Below are positions 51,528 to 64,000 of a DNA stretch of 64,000 nucleotides, one piece after another. The position numbers and the translations under genes were made by a program. Source of the stretch: Citrobacter sp. (GTDB taxonomy: Bacteria > Pseudomonadota > Gammaproteobacteria > Enterobacterales > Enterobacteriaceae); the NCBI GenBank assembly GCA_019415335.1, contig DXKH01000059.1, positions 1 to 64,000 of the forward strand, written 5' to 3'. The notes under the pieces are model-generated. The model saw only the letters and a list, made by a program, of their open reading frames with translations. It was not told the origin of the DNA and did not search any database. The number at the start of each line of letters is the position of its first letter. Within the stretch, counting starts at the first letter, position 1.

Positions 51528-51584
51528 AGAGACCTCAATCCAGATTTCATTCAATCGCGATGAGTTTACCACAGAATTCTGTCG

Positions 51585-51613
51585 TGTTAGAACCGGGCAG
51601 CATCACTGCCCGG
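51585..51613 (-). terminator. Hairpin after uraA
   Basis: CCGGGCAG/CTGCCCGG stem right after the uraA stop, followed on the minus strand by TTCTAACA; a short T tail. Confidence 0.6.
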
Positions 51614-51624
51614 CACCTGTATTA

Positions 51625-52911
51625 CTATTGCGATGTATCCGCATCTTCCGCGTCCAGCACCACTTCTTCCGGGCGCAGGACAGAGATCAGCTTGAAGATC
51701 AGGCTCAGCGCGATCCCAACGATGGTCGCCAGCGCCATCCCTTTCAGCTCCGCCGCGCCAATGTGTACCTTCGCACCGCTGACGCCGATGATCAGGATGA
51801 CAGAGGTCAGGATCAGGTTCTGGGCTTTGTTGTAATCCACTTTCGATTCAATCAGCACGCGAATACCGGATGCGCCGATCACCCCGTACAGCAGCAATGA
51901 CACTCCACCCATCACCGGCAGCGGAATGATCTGGATCGCCGCCGCCAGTTTACCGACGCAGGACAGCAGAATAGCGAAAATCGCCGCGCCGCCGATCACC
52001 CAGGTACTGTAAACACGCGTGATAGCCATCACGCCAATGTTCTCACCATAGGTGGTGTTCGGCGTGGAGCCGAAGAAGCCAGAAATCACTGTCGACAGAC
52101 CGTTGGCAAACATCGAACGATGCAGCCCTGGATCGCGAACCAGATCTTTTTTGACGATGTTCGCCGTCACCACCAGGTGACCGACGTGTTCGGCGATCAC
52201 CACCAGCGCTGCAGGCAGAATGGTCAGAATAGCAAACCACTCAAAGCGAGGGGTGTAGAAGGTTGGCAGCGCAAACCAGTGCGCCTCGGCAATCGGTGTG
52301 GTATCAACCACGCCCATCACAAATGACAGTGCATAACCTGCCAGCACCCCAATCAGGATCGGGATAATCGCAAGGAAACCACGGAACAGCACCGAGCCGA
52401 ACACGGTCACCGCCAGCGTCACCATCGAGATAATGATGGTCTTCGAATCCGCAGATTGTCCTTCCGCAGGCAGCAGTCCGGCCATACCGGCGGCAACGCC
52501 AGCCAGTTCAAGACCGATGACGGCAACGATTGCGCCCATTGCCGCAGGAGGAAACATCACGTCCAGCCAGCCGGTACCGGCTTTCTTCACAATGAAAGAG
52601 ACCAGGCAGAACAGCACGCCACACATAATGAAGCCACCCAGCGCCACTTCGTATCCCAACGGTAATAACAACAGAACCGGAGAGATAAAGGCGAAGCTTG
52701 AACCTAAATAGGCAGGGATTTTTCCTTTACAGATAAAGAGATACAGCAACGTTCCGATCCCGTTGAATAACAGAACGGTGGCTGGGTTGATATGAAACAG
52801 AACTGGCACCAGCACGGTTGCGCCAAACATGGCGAACAGGTGTTGCAAACTAAGCGGGATTGTCTGTAAAAGCGGCGGTCTTTCACTCACCCCGATAGCA
52901 CGGCGCGTCAT
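51625..52911 (-). CDS. uraA: UraA, uracil:proton symporter
   Basis: A 428-residue NCS2-family (UraA fold) permease with about 14 membrane segments. The conserved glutamates and His in the transport core are present (VVIAEHVGHLVVTANI, FGSTPNTTYGENIGVMAITRV). It imports uracil, which Upp then converts to UMP. It follows upp with a terminator between them that should let only part of the transcription through. Confidence 0.97.
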   Translation of the reverse strand: MTRRAIGVSERPPLLQTIPLSLQHLFAMFGATVLVPVLFHINPATVLLFNGIGTLLYLFICKGKIPAYLGSSFAFISPVLLLLPLGYEVALGGFIMCGVLFCLVSFIVKKAGTGWLDVMFPPAAMGAIVAVIGLELAGVAAGMAGLLPAEGQSADSKTIIISMVTLAVTVFGSVLFRGFLAIIPILIGVLAGYALSFVMGVVDTTPIAEAHWFALPTFYTPRFEWFAILTILPAALVVIAEHVGHLVVTANIVKKDLVRDPGLHRSMFANGLSTVISGFFGSTPNTTYGENIGVMAITRVYSTWVIGGAAIFAILLSCVGKLAAAIQIIPLPVMGGVSLLLYGVIGASGIRVLIESKVDYNKAQNLILTSVILIIGVSGAKVHIGAAELKGMALATIVGIALSLIFKLISVLRPEEVVLDAEDADTSQ

Positions 52912-52960
52912 AGTGTTTTCCTCTGAGTGTGTTTGTTATGAGTCGTTGAGTTGTTTTATT

Positions 52961-52989
52961 CAAAAAAAAGCCGACTCTTAAAGTCGGCT
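52961..52989 (-). terminator. Intrinsic terminator between upp and uraA
   Basis: Stem AGCCGACT/AGTCGGCT (52982-52989 with 52969-52976) followed by eight T on the minus strand, a strong terminator right after upp. Confidence 0.88.
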
Positions 52990-53006
52990 ATTTATTAGTT
53001 ATTCAC

Positions 53007-53633
53007 TTACTTAGTACCAAAAATCTTATCGCCGGCATCACCCAGCCCCGGAATAATGTATCCGTGCTCGTTTAATCCCTGGTCGATCGATGCAGTGTAG
53101 AGCTCCACATCCGGATGCGCTTTTTCCAGCGCGGCGATGCCTTCCGGCGCCGCCACCAGCACCAGCACTTTGATGCTGCTGCAGCCCGCTTTTTTCAGCA
53201 GATCGATGGTTGCGATAACAGACCCCCCGGTCGCCAGCATCGGGTCGACGATCAACGCCATGCGCTCGTCGATATGAGAAACCAGTTTCTGGAAATACGG
53301 GACCGGCTCCAGCGTCTCTTCGTTACGGTACATGCCGACCACGCTGATACGCGCGCTCGGGACGTTTTCCAGCACGCCATCCATCATCCCCAAGCCTGCA
53401 CGCAGGATAGGCACGACGGTAATTTTTTTGCCTTTGATTTGGTCCACTTCGACCGGACCATTCCAGCCTTCAATGGTCACTTTTTCGGTTTCCAGGCCCG
53501 CAGTCGCTTCGTAGGTCAGCAGACTGCCTACTTCCGAGGCGAGTTCACGAAAGCGTTTGGTGCTGATATCGTTCTCACGCATCAGACCCAGCTTGTGTTT
53601 GACGAGTGGGTGTTTGACTTCCACGATCTTCAT
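53007..53633 (-). CDS. upp: Upp, uracil phosphoribosyltransferase
   Basis: A 208-residue type I phosphoribosyltransferase equal in length to E. coli Upp. It makes UMP from uracil and PRPP. The PRPP-binding loop is [16 protein letters not shown] (near residue 130), with the uracil-binding [11 protein letters not shown] near the C-terminus. A strong promoter lies upstream. Confidence 0.98.
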   Translation of the reverse strand: MKIVEVKHPLVKHKLGLMRENDISTKRFRELASEVGSLLTYEATAGLETEKVTIEGWNGPVEVDQIKGKKITVVPILRAGLGMMDGVLENVPSARISVVGMYRNEETLEPVPYFQKLVSHIDERMALIVDPMLATGGSVIATIDLLKKAGCSSIKVLVLVAAPEGIAALEKAHPDVELYTASIDQGLNEHGYIIPGLGDAGDKIFGTK

Positions 53634-53681
53634 ACTCTTCTCCTTTCCTCAGACGAGTGGCAACCACAAAAAAATCGCCGG

Positions 53682-53709
53682 ATTATACCGCTTTTCCTCT
53701 CTGACGCAA
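53682..53709 (-). promoter_or_regulatory. Sigma-70 promoter of upp
   Basis: On the minus strand TTGCGT (53709-53704), a 16-base spacer and a perfect TATAAT (53687-53682), about 50 bases upstream of the upp start. Confidence 0.72.
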
Positions 53710-53761
53710 CATAACGTATGCATGACCTGGATCAAGCAAAGTGGTATACGTTTGGGTGATG

Positions 53762-53794
53762 AGTATAAAACATGCCCCGCATTCTGTGCGGGGC
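53762..53794 (-). terminator. Intrinsic terminator of the GH1 gene
   Basis: GCCCCGC/GCGGGGC hairpin (53788-53794 with 53774-53780) followed by ATGTTTTATAC on the minus strand, 20 bases past the stop. Confidence 0.8.
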
Positions 53795-53814
53795 CGAGTA
53801 TCAAGTGGCTGAAA

Positions 53815-55290
<1,476 letters not shown>

Positions 55291-55333
55291 TTATGATACT
55301 GAGCAATCCCGGCAATGCTTTCAAGGGTGAAAC

Positions 55334-55347
55334 TGAACCCGGTTTCA
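55334..55347. promoter_or_regulatory. AscG-like operator 2 of the GH1 gene
   Basis: TGAACCCGGTTTCA matches the same consensus at 13 of 14. Its centre is 57 bases from that of operator 1, so the pair could loop. Confidence 0.68.
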
Positions 55348-55431
55348 TTTTCGTGGTTCAGGTCATAAAAACGCCACACTGTGGAGAAAATGCAAGAAAT
55401 CTCAACAGAAAAAAACGGATGCAACGCAGGC

Positions 55432-55460
55432 TCGCAAACGTTTGCTTTCCCTGTTAGAAT
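55432..55460 (+). promoter_or_regulatory. purM promoter with PurR box
   Basis: PurR-box core GCAAACGTTTGC (perfect palindrome, 55434-55445) followed by TAGAAT (55455-55460) as -10. The box covers the -35 region. Confidence 0.8.
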
Positions 55461-55486
55461 TGCGCCGAATTTTACTTTTACCGTAA

Positions 55487-56544
<1,058 letters not shown>

Positions 56545-56545
<1 letters not shown>

Positions 56546-57183
56546 TGAATATTGTGGTGCTTATTTCCGGTAACGGAAGCAATTTGCAGGCGATTATTGA
56601 TGCCTGTAAAGAGAAGAAAATCAACGGCACCCTGCGGGCAGTATTCAGCAACAAGGCCGATGCGTTCGGCCTTGAGCGAGCCAGAAAAGCGGCAATCCCG
56701 GCCCATACGCTGACGGCTGACCAGTTTGCCAGCCGTGAAGCGTTTGACCGCGAGCTGATCCTTGAGATTGACGCCTATGCGCCTGATGTGGTGGTGCTGG
56801 CCGGTTTTATGCGTATTCTGAGCCCGGCGTTTGTCGCGCACTACAACGGAAGACTGCTGAATATTCACCCTTCCCTGTTGCCCAAATACCCTGGTTTGCA
56901 CACCCACCGCCAGGCGCTGGAAAATGGCGATGAGGAGCATGGCACCTCGGTCCACTTTGTGACAGACGAGCTCGACGGTGGGCCGGTTATTTTGCAGTCA
57001 AAAGTCCCGGTGTTTGAAGGCGATGACGAAGATGAAATCACCGCCCGCGTTCAGGTACAGGAACACGCCATTTATCCGCTGGTCGTCAGTTGGTTTGTGG
57101 ACGGTCGACTGAAAATGCACGATAACGCCGCCTGGCTGGACGGTGTTCGCCTGCCGCCACAGGGTTACGCAGCCGACGAATAA
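56545..57183 (+). CDS. purN: PurN, GAR transformylase 1
   Basis: A 212-residue 10-formyltetrahydrofolate-dependent GAR formyltransferase equal in length to E. coli PurN. Catalytic Asn106 and His108 (LLNIHPSLLPKYPG) and Asp near 144 are in place. It is coupled to purM by a one-base overlap and shares its PurR-controlled promoter. Confidence 0.97.
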
Positions 57184-57188
57184 AACCG

Positions 57189-57220
57189 TGCCGGATATCG
57201 GACGTCCCTTATCCGGCCTG
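57189..57220. repeat. REP element after purN
   Basis: GCCGGATATCGGACGTCCCTTATCCGGCCTGC, a single REP-like unit 5 bases after the purN stop. Confidence 0.7.
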
Positions 57221-57272
57221 CAGTTCTCTTCAGACCTCCAGTCCCCCTTCCTCTTTGCGATCAGACGGTTTA

Positions 57273-57292
57273 TTGTCATACTTTTCTGGCAC
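57273..57292 (+). promoter_or_regulatory. Imperfect Pho-box-like repeat upstream of ppk
   Basis: TTGTCAT and CTGGCAC each match the PhoB half-site CTGTCAT/C at 6 of 7, but they are 6 rather than 4 bases apart. PhoB control of ppk has been reported in enterics. Confidence 0.35.
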
Positions 57293-57367
57293 AGTTGGAC
57301 ATCTGAGCGCAATGCTCGCCATAATAATCAGGCAGTGTCCCGTGAATAAAACGGAGTATAAGTATTA

Positions 57368-60980
<3,613 letters not shown>

Positions 60981-60987
60981 ATCACAC

Positions 60988-63228
60988 TCAGGTGCCAGTC
61001 ACTGGCACCTGCTCTTTCAGCGTATCGCTTAACGGCTGCGGCACGCCGATTAAGTATCCCTGCATGTAGTCAATCCCCAGCGAAATCGCCGCACGGCGAA
61101 TCTCCTCGTTTTCGACAAATTCAGCGACCACCTGCATTTTCTTCATACGCGCCAGATGACAGATTGAGGCCACGATCTGATAGTCGAGGCTATTCGAAAC
61201 GATATTGCGGATGAAACTACCGTCAATCTTCAGAATATTGGCGTTCACGTTTTTCAGCCTTGCATAACTGGCGTAACCCGTACCAAAGTCATCAATAGCG
61301 ATTTGGCAGCCCAGCTGTTGCAGATTTTGCAGCGTTACCTCCGCCTGGCCGGCATTCATCAGCGCCTGACTTTCTGTCACTTCAAATATCAATTGCCAGG
61401 CTTCGATCTGGTATTTGCTCAGCAGTTTGCTGATGTCCTGCGCAAACTTTGCCCGACAGACAGACGACGCCGACAGATTAAGCGCAAAACGGCGGGCAGG
61501 CATCTGCGCGCGATTCTCTGCCATAAAGCGTAACGTATGTTCGATAACCCAGAGATCAATTCTGGAAGAGAGACCAAACTCGTGCGCAACGGGCAGGAAG
61601 GTATTAGGGTTTATCATCCCACCGTCCTCGTCCAGCAATCGCAGTAAAATCTCATGATAAACATCGCCGCGAAGCCCTTCGATTGGCTGCGCCATCAGAC
61701 AAAAACGGTCATGTTCCAGCGCATGCTGCAACCGGTTCATCATCGCGACTTTGTCCCTCAGATTACGCTGCATGTTCATGGCGCCACGACGCTCTAGATT
61801 TTCTGGCGTGTTGGTCATGATGGACAACTCAGCAATAGTGCTTAACTCACCCAGCAACAAATAGATGTGGTTTACCGGGGAACGCACATAGCAATAGCTC
61901 ATCCCCACCTGCGGTATGAACGTCATGCCATCCCAGACAAACCGGAACCTCTTGATATGCTCATCCAGCTCTTCAATACGTTGCTGATGAGACTCTGTAT
62001 TTAAGCGCAGCAACAGATCAGGCCCGGACATTTGGTAAACATGTTCATCTGGCCCCAACTTTTCGGCTATCCAATGAGAGATTTGCTGCTTGTATTGGAT
62101 ACGCAACATTATCCCGTAATTTTTAACGAGAAATTCCAGTTCAGGCACGCGCAGAAAGCACAGTGCTGACCAGGGCGTACTTCTCAGCGCGCGGTTAAGT
62201 GCGCGAAGATTGGGAAGATGGACAACCGGGTCGAGGAATGCAAGACGACGGGCACGCCCGCTTACAATCCGCTGGCGCGTTGCCAGCACCGCCATGTAAT
62301 TCACAATAAAAGAAAAAACCAGAAAGCTGGAAGAGGTAATCGCCAGTTGCACATCGTAGCCCGAATAATAGGGTGTATAACTTCTGTAATTATGAATCGC
62401 AATAATTAAAACCGGCGCCCACAGTAACGATATGAAACGATATCCATAACGCATCGCTCCCCATAACATAACCGGGAGTAATAACGACATTGTATAGTTT
62501 GTGCTGAATATTGAACTATTTTCATTCAGCGGCATACAAAGCAAAGACATTAACGCAGATAATACCAGCAGCCAAATAATGACCTCCTTTTGCGAGGCCT
62601 TGGCATCAAACTGCAACTTTAACTGCGAATAATAACCACGCAAATGCAACGGGTTACGAATAACGCGAATAATAAAGTAAAAGAGTGGTACGCCAATCAA
62701 ATTCCCCACCAGAATGCCCTGGTAGTTTATTAATGCATTGATGTTAAACGGTGTTGCTCCCATTAAGCTCAGCTTACTTTCATACATCCCCACAAAGACT
62801 GCGATCTGGAAAAGCACCAGAAATAGCGTCGCAGGACAAAATACATGCCAAAAAATGCGAGGAAATACCAGCTGCGCGTCACCGTGCGAGATGTTGTTAC
62901 GCCGGGGCGTAAAGACGCGATATCCACCCCAACTGAGCACGATAGCAATAAGAAAATGCGCAACAATGGGCAACGTTTCTGCCAATCCAACCTGAGGATA
63001 TTTGCGAATAAAAATCGCCAGAACAATTCCGGGTAATGCAGCCCAGCCAAAAAAAATCATCAGGCTCATCATGAGCGATAACGGTAAGTAGAAAAGGATG
63101 ACATCCCCGGTGGCCACATGCGCATAGGTATTCGTATGGCTCACAAGCGGTAAAAACAGGGAAGGCAAAATCAGAGGTAGTCCCCACCACTTATCTCTGA
63201 TTGCAATATAACTTTTATTCAGTCGCAT
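60988..63228 (-). CDS. pdeF: PdeF (YfgF), membrane cyclic-di-GMP phosphodiesterase
   Basis: A 746-residue protein, one shorter than I recall for E. coli. Residues 1-320 are hydrophobic with about eight membrane segments (MASE1-type sensor). Residues 330-480 form a degenerate GGDEF domain, with MSGPDLLLRL in place of the GGDEF signature. Residues 490-746 form an EAL domain with EILLRL for EAL, followed by intact metal and base motifs (NLSASSVC, IDDFGTGYAS, LKIDGSFI). In E. coli it hydrolyses cyclic-di-GMP and is needed for anaerobic peroxide tolerance. Confidence 0.95.
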   Translation of the reverse strand: MRLNKSYIAIRDKWWGLPLILPSLFLPLVSHTNTYAHVATGDVILFYLPLSLMMSLMIFFGWAALPGIVLAIFIRKYPQVGLAETLPIVAHFLIAIVLSWGGYRVFTPRRNNISHGDAQLVFPRIFWHVFCPATLFLVLFQIAVFVGMYESKLSLMGATPFNINALINYQGILVGNLIGVPLFYFIIRVIRNPLHLRGYYSQLKLQFDAKASQKEVIIWLLVLSALMSLLCMPLNENSSIFSTNYTMSLLLPVMLWGAMRYGYRFISLLWAPVLIIAIHNYRSYTPYYSGYDVQLAITSSSFLVFSFIVNYMAVLATRQRIVSGRARRLAFLDPVVHLPNLRALNRALRSTPWSALCFLRVPELEFLVKNYGIMLRIQYKQQISHWIAEKLGPDEHVYQMSGPDLLLRLNTESHQQRIEELDEHIKRFRFVWDGMTFIPQVGMSYCYVRSPVNHIYLLLGELSTIAELSIMTNTPENLERRGAMNMQRNLRDKVAMMNRLQHALEHDRFCLMAQPIEGLRGDVYHEILLRLLDEDGGMINPNTFLPVAHEFGLSSRIDLWVIEHTLRFMAENRAQMPARRFALNLSASSVCRAKFAQDISKLLSKYQIEAWQLIFEVTESQALMNAGQAEVTLQNLQQLGCQIAIDDFGTGYASYARLKNVNANILKIDGSFIRNIVSNSLDYQIVASICHLARMKKMQVVAEFVENEEIRRAAISLGIDYMQGYLIGVPQPLSDTLKEQVPVTGT
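60990..61010. terminator. Inverted repeat at the ppx/pdeF junction
   Basis: AGGTGCCAGT-C-ACTGGCACCT, a nearly perfect palindrome overlapping the last codons of pdeF and followed on the plus strand by GCTCTTTC; likely ends ppx transcripts. Confidence 0.5.
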
Positions 63229-63577
63229 AGATGCTCAGCGGAACCCCCTGAATCCTGAAGGGGTGTATCAGACAGGCATCCCACCTGACGTCAAAATTAA
63301 GATGAAAAACTCACCATACATGTCGCACCGATTTTAGTTATCAACGGGAAGTAAATTTTGACATATATCAAATAATTTAGTCCCCATTAATCAATTATTA
63401 CCTTTATTTCACTGCGTTATCATTTTCACATTATTAACGCAAATAATGTAATTAATTTTCATAACACCTGAATATGAATCAACTGACGCAATTTTACATA
63501 ATCAAGAATTGACCCGCTCGGCGCTGTGTGCCTTAATGTACTTATCGCCCGTTTGGGCATCCCTTAAGGAACCTTTT
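63229..63577. other. AT-rich intergenic region between pdeF and yfgG
   Basis: 349 bases with no gene. It is AT-rich and must hold the divergent promoters of pdeF and yfgG. A short inverted repeat with AGGGG (CCCCCTGAATCCTGAAGGGG, 63243-63262) lies 15 bases upstream of the pdeF start. No sRNA or terminator with a clear T run was seen. Confidence 0.5.
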
Positions 63578-63769
63578 GTGAGTCAGGCATCCAGTATGCG
63601 AAAACGACATCGATTTAACAGTCGCATGACCCGTATCGTATTGCTTATCAGCTTTATCTTCTTTTTTGGACGTTTTGTCTACTCTTCTATCGGTGCCTGG
63701 CATCATCATCAGGACAAAAAAGACGCACACCAATCCAGTCTCTCTGTCGAAAAGCCTGCTCAACGTTAA
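63578..63769 (+). CDS. yfgG: YfgG, small membrane protein
   Basis: A 63-residue protein with a basic N-terminus (SMRKRHRFNSRMTR), one membrane helix (about 18-36, IVLLISFIFFFGRFVYSSI) and a His-rich HHH/Lys tail. It matches E. coli YfgG in length, a protein reported to affect nickel and cobalt tolerance. The start is the GTG at 63578, behind AAGGA; an upstream in-frame ATG at 63509 adds 23 codons with no homology. Confidence 0.9.
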   Translation: MSQASSMRKRHRFNSRMTRIVLLISFIFFFGRFVYSSIGAWHHHQDKKDAHQSSLSVEKPAQR

Positions 63770-63821
63770 TCCTTTTATTCCAGACAGAAACCATTAAGTC
63801 TTTTATACGCCTGCATAAAAC

Positions 63822-63851
63822 AAAAAACCCTCTGCATAAACAGAGGGTTTT
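63822..63851. terminator. Bidirectional terminator between yfgG and guaA
   Basis: Stem AACCCTCTG/CAGAGGGTT with a CATAAA loop; the minus side is followed by TTTTTTG (guaA) and the plus side by TTTTGTC (yfgG). Confidence 0.85.
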
Positions 63852-63882
63852 GTCGATTATACATCAGCAACGTAAGGGGATA

Positions 63883-64000
63883 TTATTCCCACTCGATCGT
63901 GGCTGGCGGTTTACCGCTGATGTCATATACGACGCGTGAAATACCGTTCACCTCATTGATGATGCGGTTAGAGACGCGGCCCAGGAAGTCATACGGCAGG
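63883..64000 (-). CDS. guaA: GuaA, GMP synthase, C-terminal end only
   Basis: The last 38 codons of GMP synthetase, which turns XMP into GMP with glutamine and ATP. The visible part reads into [16 protein letters not shown] and stop, the invariant C-terminus of the family (dimerisation domain). The rest lies beyond the right edge. Confidence 0.93.

Overview
The window is chromosomal DNA of an enteric bacterium (Enterobacteriaceae). Gene order and protein sequences match the E. coli/Salmonella core segment running from the cys sulfate operon to guaA, and nearly every protein is close to its E. coli K-12 homologue. Three features fit a Citrobacter-like genome, with Salmonella or a close relative as second choice: the hyf hydrogenase-4 operon is absent between bcp and perM, a complete ethanolamine operon carries no prophage, and two accessory genes sit in otherwise conserved positions. 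Genus assignment is an inference from remembered synteny.

Layout. 1-4.8 kb (mostly minus strand): start of cysU, cysP, ucpA, yfeX, yfeY, yfeZ, ypeA. 4.99-6.76 kb: amiA-hemF. 6.8-21.6 kb: eutR and the whole 17-gene eut operon (eutSPQTDMNEJGHABCLKR), all minus strand and tightly coupled by 4-base overlaps; it encodes the microcompartment shell (S, M, N, L, K), the ammonia-lyase (BC) with its reactivase (A), the cobalamin adenosyltransferase (T), aldehyde and alcohol dehydrogenases (E, G), phosphotransacetylase (D), acetate kinase-like proteins (P, Q), a permease (H) and the AraC-type activator (R). 21.7-27.3 kb: maeB, talA-tktB. 27.4-36.5 kb: ypfG, nudK, aegA, narQ, acrD. 36.5-42.4 kb: the micro-gene ypfM, yffB-dapE-ypfN, ypfH, tmcA, ypfJ. 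42.5-49.8 kb: purC, bamC-dapA, gcvR-bcp, perM, bepA-yfgD. 49.9-50.8 kb: an accessory Rpn-family nuclease gene with a probable internal antitoxin start. 50.8-53.6 kb: hda, uraA, upp. 53.8-55.2 kb: an accessory GH1 6-phospho-beta-glucosidase gene with twin AscG-like operators. 55.5-64 kb: purM-purN, ppk-ppx, pdeF/yfgF, yfgG and the 3' end of guaA.

Most genes are housekeeping: purine and uracil salvage (purC, purM, purN, guaA, upp, uraA), lysine (dapA, dapE), outer-membrane assembly (bamC, bepA), polyphosphate (ppk, ppx), replication control (hda), and drug efflux (acrD). Regulatory sites readable in the sequence include PurR boxes at purC and purM, a BaeR box at acrD, a CRP-like site at eutS, and many intrinsic terminators and REP/BIME repeats, three of them inside or at the end of the eut operon.

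The best candidate for an unusual system is the rpn locus at 49.9-50.8 kb. It encodes a PD-(D/E)XK nuclease and contains an in-frame internal ATG with a good ribosome-binding site that would make a 61-residue C-terminal protein, the gene-within-gene toxin/antitoxin anti-phage arrangement reported for other Rpn proteins. No tRNA, rRNA, CRISPR array or insertion sequence was seen.
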